Positions 25,627-34,600 of a stretch of DNA of 64,000 bases are shown one piece after another (position 1 is the stretch's first letter; every line of letters begins with the position of its first letter). Origin of the DNA: PMP191F sp047602185 (GTDB lineage: Bacteria; Bacteroidota; Bacteroidia; Chitinophagales; Chitinophagaceae). The position numbers were made by a program, and so were the translations under genes. The notes beneath the pieces were generated by a model, which was not told the origin of the DNA, did not search any database, and saw nothing but the letters and a program-made list of their open reading frames with translations. The DNA lies in contig JASGHY010000001.1 in assembly GCA_047602185.1 (NCBI GenBank), positions 3,100,001 through 3,164,000 on the forward strand. Reading direction: 5' to 3'.

Positions 25627-26853
25627 ATGAAAAAAATTTGCATACTATCTGCGTGTCTTTTAGGGCTGCTTTCAACAGCGTTTTGCCAGGCACGTTCAAG
25701 GTCTTCTTCCACCATTTTACCAGGCGCTGCACAAACAGTGCGGTACGTACCCATGCTGAAAGGTAAAAAGGTTGGCATTTTTGCCAATCAGACCTCTGTT
25801 ATCGGCAATACCAACCTGGTCGATACCCTGCAGAAACTAGGTGTTATCATCAAAGTTATTTTTGGTCCCGAACACGGCTTTCGCGGTACTGCCGATGCCG
25901 GTGAAAAAGTAGGCAACTATACCGATGCACAAACCGGTATTCCGGTAGTCTCCCTCTATGGTAGCAAACGCAAACCTTCCGCAGACGATCTGAAAGATGT
26001 TGACCTTATGTTGTTTGATATCCAGGATGTAGGTACACGATTTTACACCTACATCTCTTCCCTGCAGGAGTATATTGAATCTGCCATTGAAAACAATAAG
26101 CCCTTACTGATCTTGGATCGCCCCAATCCCAATGGGTTTTATGTAGATGGTCCTGTGCTGGACCCCGCTTTTAAGTCATTTGTAGGTATGCAGCCTATAC
26201 CCATAGTATATGGCATGACGATAGGCGAATATGCCGGAATGCTGCTGGGCGAAAAATGGATCACCGGCAAGGCAAGAGAGCTTTATGAACAAAAGCGTTC
26301 TCCGGAATTTAAACTTACGATCATCAACTGCGCTAATTACACGCATAGCAGTAAATATGTACTACCTGTAAAGCCCTCTCCCAACCTGCCCGATATTCAA
26401 TCGATCTACTGGTATGCTTCTACCTGCTTTTTTGAAGGCACCGTACTGAGTGAAGGCCGTGGTACAGATAAGCCGTTCCAGTTATTCGGTCACCCGTCAT
26501 TGCCCAATAATCTGATCTCATTTACTCCCCGTAGCAAACCCGGTGCTACAGCCCCTAAATTAAAGGACCTCCTTTGTTATGGTTGGGATGTAAGCGGCAC
26601 ACCTGGAGAAGTGCTAAAAAACATCGACAATAAAATACAACTGAAATGGATCATCAATGCATACAAACTTTTCCCGCAAAAGGATTCATTTTTTCTAAAA
26701 AACAACTTTTTTAATAAACTGGCAGGTAATGATGTGCTGATGACACAGATAAAAGAAGGCATTCCCGAAACAGATATCCGTAAAAGCTGGGAACCCGCTT
26801 TGAGCAATTTCAAAAAGATCCGTAAAAAATACCTGCTTTACAAAGACTTTTAA
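25627..26853 (+). CDS. DUF1343 exo-beta-N-acetylmuramidase (NamZ-like)
   Basis: A 408-residue exported protein of the DUF1343 family. The characterised Bacillus member NamZ releases MurNAc from non-reducing ends of peptidoglycan fragments. The signal peptide (MKKICILSACLLGLLSTAFC) contains a C-Q junction compatible with a lipoprotein. Family motifs include VGIFANQTSVIGNTNLVDTL, FGPEHGFRGTADAGEKV, GIPVVSLYGSKRKPS, DVGTRFYTYISSLQ, RPNPNGFYVDGPVL and EGRGTDKPFQLFGHP. It lies 2 kb from the amino-sugar locus that contains murQ, which would use MurNAc-6-phosphate, so a peptidoglycan-salvage link is reasonable but not shown. Confidence 0.88.
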   Translation: MKKICILSACLLGLLSTAFCQARSRSSSTILPGAAQTVRYVPMLKGKKVGIFANQTSVIGNTNLVDTLQKLGVIIKVIFGPEHGFRGTADAGEKVGNYTDAQTGIPVVSLYGSKRKPSADDLKDVDLMLFDIQDVGTRFYTYISSLQEYIESAIENNKPLLILDRPNPNGFYVDGPVLDPAFKSFVGMQPIPIVYGMTIGEYAGMLLGEKWITGKARELYEQKRSPEFKLTIINCANYTHSSKYVLPVKPSPNLPDIQSIYWYASTCFFEGTVLSEGRGTDKPFQLFGHPSLPNNLISFTPRSKPGATAPKLKDLLCYGWDVSGTPGEVLKNIDNKIQLKWIINAYKLFPQKDSFFLKNNFFNKLAGNDVLMTQIKEGIPETDIRKSWEPALSNFKKIRKKYLLYKDF

Positions 26854-26890
26854 CCACTCGAAAATATTTTCCCGGACAATGTTGTATTCC

Positions 26891-26914
26891 TGGTTAACTT
26901 TTCAACTTGTCAAT
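26891..26914 (+). repeat. m7 word module
   Basis: A single m7 module (ggttaacttttcaacttgtc) lies in the 76-bp gap between the NamZ-like gene and fmt. This shows that modules also occur singly in short gaps. Confidence 0.55.
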
Positions 26915-26929
26915 ATATAAAAGAACATC

Positions 26930-27865
26930 ATGAGCAATACAAATAATATAAGGATCGTATTTATGGGAACGCCTGAATTTGCCGTAGCATCACTGGATGC
27001 ATTGGTACAGGCAGGCTATAATATTGTTGGCGTTATAACGGCACCCGATAAACCTGCTGGCCGCGGCATGAAGCCATCAGAAAGTGCAGTAAAAAAATAC
27101 GCCGTTGAAAAAGGATTGAATACCCTGCAACCGGAAAAACTGAAGAATCCTGAATTTCTGCAACAGCTACGCGATCTGAAAGCAGACTTACAAATAGTAG
27201 TTGCTTTCCGTATGCTACCCGAAGCGGTGTGGAATATGCCTCCCTTGGGAACCATTAACCTGCATGGCTCATTACTGCCACAGTATCGTGGTGCAGCACC
27301 TATTAACCGCGCTGTAATAAACGGAGAAAAAGAAACAGGTGTTACTACATTCAAACTGCAACATGAAATTGATACCGGTGGTATCCTTTTGCAGGAAAGT
27401 TTTCCCATCGGCGACGATGAAACTGCCGGCGAGATCCATGATCGTATGAAAAACATCGGTGCACAGGTATTGGTAAAAACAGTTGCCGGATTAGCAAATG
27501 GATCAATACAGGAAAAACCACAGGCAAATACCCTGGATGGAAAAGAATTGAAGTCAGCTCCGAAAATTTTTACAGACGATTGCAAAATCGATTGGGCTAA
27601 ACCCGTTAGCAATATCTACAACCTGATACGTGGATTGGCTCCTTACCCCTGTGCGTTTACAAGTTTACAGGGGAAAACACTTAAGGTATATCGTGCAAAA
27701 AAAGAGTCCGCCGCAGTTTCGGTTGCTCCCGGTGAATACGTTACAGACAAAAAAACTTTTTTAAAGTTTGCTGCGGCCGATGGCTATATTCATATACTGG
27801 AATTACAACTGGAAGGAAAAAAGAAAATGAACATAGAAGAATTTCTACGCGGTTATCGTTTTTGA
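26930..27865 (+). CDS. fmt: Methionyl-tRNA formyltransferase
   Basis: Formylates initiator Met-tRNA using 10-formyl-tetrahydrofolate. The 311 residues match. The N-terminal formyltransferase domain has IVFMGTPEFAVASLDAL, TAPDKPAGRGMK and the catalytic segment LHGSLLPQYRGAAPINRAVI with N-x-H (INLHGS, near 108-113) and D in HEIDTGGILLQ. The C-terminal OB-like tRNA-binding domain starts near 205 (KSAPKIFTDDCKIDWAKP). No deformylase gene (def) is adjacent. It precedes the LacI regulator by 78 bp but has no apparent link with it. Confidence 0.95.
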   Translation: MSNTNNIRIVFMGTPEFAVASLDALVQAGYNIVGVITAPDKPAGRGMKPSESAVKKYAVEKGLNTLQPEKLKNPEFLQQLRDLKADLQIVVAFRMLPEAVWNMPPLGTINLHGSLLPQYRGAAPINRAVINGEKETGVTTFKLQHEIDTGGILLQESFPIGDDETAGEIHDRMKNIGAQVLVKTVAGLANGSIQEKPQANTLDGKELKSAPKIFTDDCKIDWAKPVSNIYNLIRGLAPYPCAFTSLQGKTLKVYRAKKESAAVSVAPGEYVTDKKTFLKFAAADGYIHILELQLEGKKKMNIEEFLRGYRF

Positions 27866-27943
27866 TACCACGTTAGAACACCCAATTTTAACAAAGACTT
27901 GGATATTTCTTAATATTTAATGTATCTTGAGTGGGTACGAAAT

Positions 27944-29020
27944 ATGAAAAACAACAACGACAAAACTACTGCCGGGGTTAAGGAAATAGCAAAAAGAGCA
28001 AATGTATCTATTGCAACCGTAGACAGGGTCATCCATAATCGTCCGGGTGTTTCAGAAAAAACAAAAGAGAAGATCAACGCCATAATCCGCGAGTTGGATT
28101 ATCAGCCCAATCTGTTGGCAAAACGGCTGGCATTGGCTCACAAAGGCCCGATGCGGCTGGCAATACTGATTCCTGCCATCTCAGAAGAAACAGAATTCTG
28201 GCAGGCTCCATTAACCGGTATTGATACTGCAGAAGCAGAGCTAAAACAATATAATGTAAAGATCGAGCGCTTCTTTTTCGATCAGAACGATCAGCAATCC
28301 TTTACTGAACAATCCAACCTTATATTGAACGATAAGCCGGATGGTATTCTATTTACACCTACTTTTATTGAAGCAGCCGTTCCGTTTATCAACGCATGTA
28401 AAGATAACGGTATCCCATACGTTCTTTTCAACTCCGACATGCCGGGGCATGAACGCCTCTGTTATATCGGCCCGGAACTATTTCACAGCGGTTACCAGGC
28501 TGCACAACTGTTACATTATTGCATACAGGATAATGAGCAGGTGCTCATTGTAAATATTGCGAAAGACATTGATCACAACCACCATATTTTACGCAAGGTA
28601 GAAGGTGTACGGGCTTATTTTGCCAAGCATGGCCCCACAAACCAGCTTGTACAAATGGATACAACACAAACTGACACTGATTCAGTGGTACAAAAACTGT
28701 CAGCAATAATGACAGCCAACAAAAATATCAGTGCCATTTTTGTTTCCAACTCGAGGGTACCACAGGTAGCAAGATTTCTTGAAAAAGAAGGTTTACAGGA
28801 TAAGGTAACGTTACTGGGTTACGATTACCTGAATGAAAACCTGAACTATCTTAAAAAAGGAACTATCGACTTTTTGATCTGCGAAAAGCCACAGGAACAG
28901 GGTTATCGTGGTATCATGACACTGTTTCAACACCTGGTAAAAACCGGCACCATAGAAGAAACATACCTGATGCCGATTGACATCATCACCAAAGAGAATT
29001 ATCAGTTTTACCGGAATTAA
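27944..29020 (+). CDS. LacI-family transcriptional regulator of the glycan/amino-sugar locus
   Basis: About 358 residues. The start ATG 27944 (MKNNNDKTTAGVKEIAKRAN) is preferred over 27920. The helix-turn-helix is VKEIAKRANVSIATVDRVIH with hinge ELDYQPNLLAKRLALA, followed by a periplasmic-binding-protein-like sensor domain (ILIPAISEETEFWQAPLTGI, PDGILFTPTFIEAAVPF, LLGYDYLNENLNYLKKGTID) that should bind a sugar or sugar phosphate. It precedes the 16-kb plus-strand sugar locus. Two palindromes centred on GTAC|GTAC lie downstream before the first catabolic gene, and a half-site (gggtacg, 27933-27939) lies four bases before its own ATG, suggesting control of the locus and of itself. Confidence 0.92.
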   Translation: MKNNNDKTTAGVKEIAKRANVSIATVDRVIHNRPGVSEKTKEKINAIIRELDYQPNLLAKRLALAHKGPMRLAILIPAISEETEFWQAPLTGIDTAEAELKQYNVKIERFFFDQNDQQSFTEQSNLILNDKPDGILFTPTFIEAAVPFINACKDNGIPYVLFNSDMPGHERLCYIGPELFHSGYQAAQLLHYCIQDNEQVLIVNIAKDIDHNHHILRKVEGVRAYFAKHGPTNQLVQMDTTQTDTDSVVQKLSAIMTANKNISAIFVSNSRVPQVARFLEKEGLQDKVTLLGYDYLNENLNYLKKGTIDFLICEKPQEQGYRGIMTLFQHLVKTGTIEETYLMPIDIITKENYQFYRN

Positions 29021-29079
29021 TCATTCCCGGCATCCGACTTAATAAGCATCAATTTCTATTGAAAAAATTATTGACATTA

Positions 29080-29130
29080 TTTGGATATTATGTTTTTTTG
29101 TCTATATTCGTGTACGTACCCGAATATAGA
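29080..29130 (+). promoter_or_regulatory. Candidate promoter overlapped by a LacI-type operator (O1)
   Basis: A 30-bp inverted repeat at 29101-29130 (arms tctatattcg and cgaatataga around gtacgtac) is perfect except for one symmetric position pair. Its C|G centre is typical of LacI-family operators. A -7-like box tatattcg (29103-29110, one mismatch to TAnnTTTG) lies inside the left arm. A TTTG at 29080-29083 stands 19 bp before it, as a -33 element should. Binding of the regulator would cover the -7 box and block transcription. Confidence 0.6.
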
Positions 29131-29277
29131 GCACAGCTTCTAATAAGGCAGTGCAAAATGATTAAAATTGTGAACCGAAGAGCATTGTAATAAGGTAGGT
29201 TGTAACAAATAGCCAGGCTTATTTATAATATGAACTAAAACCGGAATAACGTCACAATTTTATTTTTTGAGTGATTA

Positions 29278-29291
29278 CGGGTACGTACCCG
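29278..29291. promoter_or_regulatory. Second LacI-type operator (O2)
   Basis: The perfect 14-bp palindrome cgggtacgtacccg shares the gtacgtac core and cccg shoulder of the 29101-29130 site, 169 bp centre to centre. The remaining gap sequence up to the first catabolic gene at 29480 shows no gene or repeat module. A tattttttg stretch at 29261-29269 is one base too long for a consensus -7 box. Confidence 0.6.
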
Positions 29292-29479
29292 ATATATGAG
29301 AACAAGGCTTCGTGTAGAGATTAGTCCCAGGTAACTTCATCAATCAAAAACCTCATCCTTAAGTAATTACGCAGTAATATTTGTTCCATTAAGTACTGCT
29401 GTTTATCATTTTCCTGTCATTACCATCATACAACCTGTATGGTGGTAATTAAGACAGGTTATCTAACGAAAAATGTATT

Positions 29480-30451
29480 ATGCCTTTGATGCAACACCAT
29501 ATTAAGAAGAACGCTGCTGACTTGCGGAAGGATATACTGCGGTTTGACCCACGTATTACCTGCGCTTATCTGTTTACCATTACAAAATATGGTTACCCGC
29601 CGGATGTGCAGCATACCCTTCGTCATATAGATGAAATGGCTGATATGGGATTTGTATCTATAGAACTGGAAGGCATAGGCGAAACAAATATTCGCTTTCT
29701 TTCAGCACACACTTCCCAGGTCACAGATAAACTTGCTCAACGGAATTGTCACGTGCCTGTATTCTGTGTTGTACTACCCGGTTTAGGTGCAACAGATGCC
29801 GATACCAGGAATAAAAGCCTCGAATTATTCAGGTTGGGTTGTAAAACAGCCCGTGCTTTTGGCGCAGAAGGAGTATTAGACAATGGGCCGTTACTCCCAT
29901 TAGTATATCCACCCGGTATGCCGGTGATGCGTCACTATTCTTCAGAAAACCTGCAGCTGCCTGCTGGTTTTAACTGGGATAAATACCACAACGATTTGGT
30001 GCAAACTTTCCGCACCGCCTGTAACATTGCCGCAGAATATGATCTGAAATACCACCTGCATCCCTGTGAGGGAAGTCTGGTAACCACTACAGATTCGTTT
30101 ATAAATTTTTCGCATGCGGTTGGCTGTGACAACCTGATGTTTAACTTAGACACAGCTAACCAGTTTTTTATGAAAGATAATCTTGAATTAAGCATACTGA
30201 GGCTCATAAAACAGGTATCTTATATTCATATATCAGATAATAGCGGTATACGTGTGGAACATACAATACCAGGGAATGGAAAGATCAACTGGAATAATTT
30301 TTTTAGCACCCTGCAAAAGGCAGGCTTTACAGGCAAACTGGCTATTGATGTGGGAGGTGCTGAAACCAGTACTATTAAAGATATCGAAGATGCCTATCAC
30401 CGCTCGGCGGTATGGCTCAGTCAACAAATAAATAGTTACCTCCTAAACTAA
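29480..30451 (+). CDS. Sugar phosphate isomerase/epimerase-like TIM-barrel protein
   Basis: A 323-residue protein of the AP_endonuc_2/xylose-isomerase-like TIM-barrel family. Core features are HIDEMADMGFVSIELEGIGE (strand 1 with Glu), VFCVVLPGLGA, KYHLHPCEGSLVTTTDSF (metal His/Glu), MFNLDTANQFFM (metal Asp), YIHISDNSGIR and HTIPGNGKINWNNFFSTLQK, which together form a probable divalent-metal site. No signal peptide is present, so it should be cytoplasmic. It is the first gene after the two operators and is followed 4 bp later by the GH28 gene. It is probably an epimerase or isomerase acting on a sugar acid or keto-sugar; the substrate cannot be inferred. Confidence 0.85.
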   Translation: MPLMQHHIKKNAADLRKDILRFDPRITCAYLFTITKYGYPPDVQHTLRHIDEMADMGFVSIELEGIGETNIRFLSAHTSQVTDKLAQRNCHVPVFCVVLPGLGATDADTRNKSLELFRLGCKTARAFGAEGVLDNGPLLPLVYPPGMPVMRHYSSENLQLPAGFNWDKYHNDLVQTFRTACNIAAEYDLKYHLHPCEGSLVTTTDSFINFSHAVGCDNLMFNLDTANQFFMKDNLELSILRLIKQVSYIHISDNSGIRVEHTIPGNGKINWNNFFSTLQKAGFTGKLAIDVGGAETSTIKDIEDAYHRSAVWLSQQINSYLLN

Positions 30452-30455
30452 ACGA

Positions 30456-32018
30456 ATGAGGTTAAGGTTCAGTTTTAATGGAACAGCCAGGCACAGGCTG
30501 TTCATAGCGGTGATAACCTGTTGTACAATAGTAGCAAAGGCACAGGTGTACGATGTAACCGCTTTTGGCGCAAAAGGTGATGGCATTACTGATAACACCA
30601 CATTCATCCAGAAAGCCATTGATCAATGTGCAACTACCGGCGGGCAGGTGTACTTTCCTGCCGGTACTTTTTTATCAGGCACACTCTACCTTAAAAGTTA
30701 TGTTACACTCCATCTCACAGAAAAGGCTACCCTGCTCGGACACACAGATATCAGCAAATACCCTTATCTCAATGCAGGCATTTCGTTTTACGGTGAGAAC
30801 TGGGCAAAGCAGGCTTTGATATTTTGCAAAAATGCAGAATATGTCTCCATAGAAGGTAATGGCACCATTGACGGACAGGGAGCCAGCTTTGTAATTACTA
30901 CCAACAAAAAACCCGATCGCTACAAAAACCGCCCTTACCTCTTGTGGTTTGCAGGCTCAAAGCATATTAGGGTAAAAGGCGTACACCTACGCAACTCTGC
31001 ATTCTGGATGCAGCACTATCTCGGTTGTGAGGATCTGTTGATAGATGGTATCAGCATCTGGAATCACTCCAATAAAAACAATGACATGATGGATATTGAT
31101 GGTTGCAAAAATGTCATCGTATCCAACGTAAATGGTGATTCTGATGATGATGGACTTACGTTAAAAAGTACTTCACCCCTCATTACCGAAAATGTATCCA
31201 TTACCAATTGTGTGCTCAGCAGTCATTGCAATGCATTAAAAATGGGCACAGAGTCCACAGGTGGGTTCAGGAACATTACAATTTCAAATTGTGTTATAAA
31301 ACCATCTGCACAGCATGCTATTATTTACGGGTTGCCTGCCGGTACCAGTGGCATCTCATTGGAAGTAGTGGATGGGGCATTAATGGAAAACGTCACTATT
31401 AACAATATTGCCATTGACGGTCCGGAAGTACCGCTCTTTGTACGCCTGGGCAATCGTGCCCGCAAATACACTGACACAGCGGCTACTCCTGCCCCCGGTG
31501 TCATCAGGAATGTACAGCTAAGCAATATTACAGCTATAAATGTTGGAGAAACAGCCAGCTCGATTACTGGTGTGCCCAATGCGCTGGTGCAGGATGTAAC
31601 GCTCAGCAATATTACTATTACAGCCAAAGGAGGAGGTATAGCTGCAGATATGCTTACCAAAGTAGAAGAGTTGGAAGACGAATACCCCGAAGCTACAATG
31701 TTTGGCAAACTGCCGGCATACGGCCTGTATATACGTCATGCTAACGGGATACAGTTGAATAATGTAAGCTTCAGATTCAGGAATGCAGAAGAAAGACCAG
31801 CCCTCTTTTTTGCATCAGTAAAGCAGTTTTCTGTTACAGGATTAAATGCACAGACACAAAGTAATACCAATGCGGTGATCAATCTCACAAACAGCAGCAA
31901 TGGCTTTATCACTAACACTGTGCAGCATTATCCGGCACGTTCATTTGTGCGCAAAGACGCACAATCAGTGAATATTACAACAACGAACAACTATACCCCG
32001 GCCATTAAAAGCCGGTAG
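30456..32018 (+). CDS. Glycoside hydrolase family 28 (polygalacturonase-like)
   Basis: A 520-residue exported parallel beta-helix enzyme. The signal peptide ends IVAKAQ. The GH28/pectate-lyase-like opening VYDVTAFGAKGDGITDNTTF is clear, followed by GGQVYFPAGTFLSGTLYLKS. The catalytic region shows NNDMMDIDGCKNV, NGDSDDDGLTLKS (the paired aspartates) and SSHCNALKMGTESTGGFRNI. The usual G-H-G and R-I-K motifs are altered, so the substrate may differ from plain polygalacturonate. It should hydrolyse alpha-linked galacturonic-acid (or related) residues in the periplasm or at the surface. It is tightly coupled with the isomerase-like gene upstream and the GH20-like gene 35 bp downstream. Confidence 0.88.
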   Translation: MRLRFSFNGTARHRLFIAVITCCTIVAKAQVYDVTAFGAKGDGITDNTTFIQKAIDQCATTGGQVYFPAGTFLSGTLYLKSYVTLHLTEKATLLGHTDISKYPYLNAGISFYGENWAKQALIFCKNAEYVSIEGNGTIDGQGASFVITTNKKPDRYKNRPYLLWFAGSKHIRVKGVHLRNSAFWMQHYLGCEDLLIDGISIWNHSNKNNDMMDIDGCKNVIVSNVNGDSDDDGLTLKSTSPLITENVSITNCVLSSHCNALKMGTESTGGFRNITISNCVIKPSAQHAIIYGLPAGTSGISLEVVDGALMENVTINNIAIDGPEVPLFVRLGNRARKYTDTAATPAPGVIRNVQLSNITAINVGETASSITGVPNALVQDVTLSNITITAKGGGIAADMLTKVEELEDEYPEATMFGKLPAYGLYIRHANGIQLNNVSFRFRNAEERPALFFASVKQFSVTGLNAQTQSNTNAVINLTNSSNGFITNTVQHYPARSFVRKDAQSVNITTTNNYTPAIKSR

Positions 32019-32053
32019 ACAAACAATAATTGCCTTTAAAACAATAGCCACCG

Positions 32054-34600
32054 ATGCTTAAGCAGCGGACCATAGTAATATTATTTCTGGTAACAACTTG
32101 TGTAGCAAAAGCACAACAGATCCCTGTGCTTCCGTTACCTCAACACACTGAAACCGGTAGCAAATCATTTCGCCGGATCACTACCTTATTATTTAACGGA
32201 CTGGATAAGGCGTCTCAAGGCCGTTTGCAACAACACTGGAAAAACTTTACAGCAGCATATCCCATAGTTGATAGCACACTCAGTATTAGTGAAAATATGC
32301 AACTGGGTCTGTTGGGCAAAAACAGGCAGTTTGACCAGGTTGTTGCACAACTGGCAAAACCATGGATCAGTAAGATCGGTAAAGAAGGTTACCTGCTTAT
32401 CCGCAAAGGCAAACACCAGGTACTGGCAGCCAACACAGAAACAGGATTATTCTACGGCCTTCAGACATTAAAGCAACTATCAAAAGCAAATTACAATAAA
32501 GAAATATTTATTGCCGACTGGCCTTCCTTCGATTACCGTGTAATGTATGATGATATTAGTCGTGGCCCCATATCGACAGTTGCTTATGTAAAAAAACAGA
32601 TCGAACGGCTGGCAGAATTAAAGATCAATTATCTCTCTTTTTATATTGAACATGTAGTACAACCAGACTCCTACCCCGACTTTGCCCCTGCCAACGGAAA
32701 ATTCACTATAGCAGATATCAAAGAGTTATCTGCCTATGCGTCACAATTTCACATGCAGTTGATCGGTAGTTTTCAATCTTTCGGACATTTTGACAAAATC
32801 TTATCGCTGCCGAAGTACAAACAGATGGGTGCCACCTCTACGATGATCTTACCCACAGACCCAACCGCAAAAAAATTTTTAGAAAATGTGATAGGCGAAC
32901 TGTGTGATGCTTTTTCAGCTCCTTTCTTCAATGTAAATTGTGACGAAACCTTCGATCTGGGCAAGGGAAGATCCAAAGCCTATGCAGATAGTGTGGGAAA
33001 AGCCAGGTTTTATGCAGATCATATAAAGTTTCTGTACAACGTGGTAAAAAAACACAATAAAACCATGATGATGTGGGGCGACATAGCCTTGCAGAACGAT
33101 ACCATTCTGGATCTTTTGCCCAAAGATATCGTCTATCTTACCTGGGAATACGGCAACCAGGCATCCTATGATGCATGGATAAAACCTTTCACGCAAAGAG
33201 GTCTCTCCTATATGGTATGCCCGGGAGTGCTCAACTCCTATCGCATGTTTCCTGATATGATCATGGCTGCTGGTAATATTGATGGATTTACCCGCGCAGG
33301 AAAACAGAATGGCGCCATGGGCGTATATACCACGGTGTGGGACGACGGAGGTGCCTTATTATTCTCCGGGGACTGGTACGGAGCATACAAAGCCGCTGAA
33401 AAAAGCTGGAATACGGATTCTTCTACCGGCCCATCCTTCAATCAACGATACGAAACAACAGCTTACGGTACCAGCAACGGCAATTATGTTACAGCACTTA
33501 ACAAACTGATGCAGCTACGCGAAATACCTGTTACCTACGACCTTAATGATAATACCTGGTATCAGAAAATATTACCCGACTCAGGTCAGCAGTTACTATT
33601 GGTAAATACAGGCATCGAAAAAGCGCTGCCGCTGCTGGACGCAGCAGGTCGTGCAATACTGGCGGCCAAACCGCTTGCCAATACTGATGATATCAATGCA
33701 TTGGCCCTGGCAATTAACCTGTACCGCTTATTACTGGATACTCGTATAAAATTACCGGCAGTTGCCAATACCTATACACAGGCTATTCAAATCCAACATA
33801 CAGATCCGGCAAAAGCTGCTACAGCACTAAAGAATGCAGCAACCGATCTTGCCGAGCTGGAAAAACGTTATGTTTCATTAAAAGGCTTTTTCCGTACAGC
33901 CTGGTTAAAAGAAAACCAGCTTTATTCACTGGACATAGCATTACAGCCTTACGAACAGAAAATAAAAGACCTGCAGCTCTTAACAACACATATTCACCAG
34001 GCAATTAATCGCATACAGCAACAGCAGCAATTGTTACCGGCTTCAGCAATCCGTCTTTCACTGGATGCAAGTACCAGGTCTTATTTCCAGTATTGGTTGT
34101 TATGTGGTCCATTACCAGTGGAAAGATCTGGCGACATACCAGCCTTTTTGTATTCCGCTGCAAAAGAAAGCAATGTACCTCCCAAGCCCGGCGATATAGC
34201 TTCCTACAAAGACAGCAGTTTCCGTTGGACTAAATACCCTTCACCCAACGGAGGCATCAGTGATCTTGCAACATATTACCATACCAACAAGCCCGTAGCA
34301 GCCTATGCCTACTGCACCATCACTACAGATAGTGCGGCTTCCATCAATGCGTACATTTCAAGTATTAATGGGGCAGAAATATTCTGCAATGGAAAACTGG
34401 TGACAACAGTTACCGCTTCACAGCAGGAGAATAAAATAATGCTACCGCTGCGAAATGGTAATAACCAGGTACTGATAAAGCTGCCACGCAATAATGATCG
34501 ATGGACATTCAGTTTCCGGCTTGACGAACAATTACCGGTTACCAATCACAAATACAAATATTTCCTGAACGCTGAAAAAAAGAATCATGATCCGGAATAA
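32054..34600 (+). CDS. GH20-like beta-N-acetylhexosaminidase
   Basis: An 848-residue exported protein; the signal peptide ends CVAKAQ. Residues about 25-150 look like the zincin-like GH20b domain preceding hexosaminidases (KEGYLLIRKGKHQVLAANTE, TGLFYGLQTLKQL). The barrel begins DWPSFDYRVMYDDISRGP and carries the acid pair in NVNCDETFDLGKG (Asp-Glu, about 295-296), with MMMWGDIALQ and TTVWDDGGALLFSGDWYG. The C-terminal 350 residues are helical, then beta-rich (carbohydrate-binding-like). GH20 enzymes remove terminal GlcNAc or GalNAc; assignment to GH20 rather than a related retaining clan rests on motif resemblance only. Its 3' end overlaps the next gene by 14 bp. Confidence 0.75.
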   Translation: MLKQRTIVILFLVTTCVAKAQQIPVLPLPQHTETGSKSFRRITTLLFNGLDKASQGRLQQHWKNFTAAYPIVDSTLSISENMQLGLLGKNRQFDQVVAQLAKPWISKIGKEGYLLIRKGKHQVLAANTETGLFYGLQTLKQLSKANYNKEIFIADWPSFDYRVMYDDISRGPISTVAYVKKQIERLAELKINYLSFYIEHVVQPDSYPDFAPANGKFTIADIKELSAYASQFHMQLIGSFQSFGHFDKILSLPKYKQMGATSTMILPTDPTAKKFLENVIGELCDAFSAPFFNVNCDETFDLGKGRSKAYADSVGKARFYADHIKFLYNVVKKHNKTMMMWGDIALQNDTILDLLPKDIVYLTWEYGNQASYDAWIKPFTQRGLSYMVCPGVLNSYRMFPDMIMAAGNIDGFTRAGKQNGAMGVYTTVWDDGGALLFSGDWYGAYKAAEKSWNTDSSTGPSFNQRYETTAYGTSNGNYVTALNKLMQLREIPVTYDLNDNTWYQKILPDSGQQLLLVNTGIEKALPLLDAAGRAILAAKPLANTDDINALALAINLYRLLLDTRIKLPAVANTYTQAIQIQHTDPAKAATALKNAATDLAELEKRYVSLKGFFRTAWLKENQLYSLDIALQPYEQKIKDLQLLTTHIHQAINRIQQQQQLLPASAIRLSLDASTRSYFQYWLLCGPLPVERSGDIPAFLYSAAKESNVPPKPGDIASYKDSSFRWTKYPSPNGGISDLATYYHTNKPVAAYAYCTITTDSAASINAYISSINGAEIFCNGKLVTTVTASQQENKIMLPLRNGNNQVLIKLPRNNDRWTFSFRLDEQLPVTNHKYKYFLNAEKKNHDPE

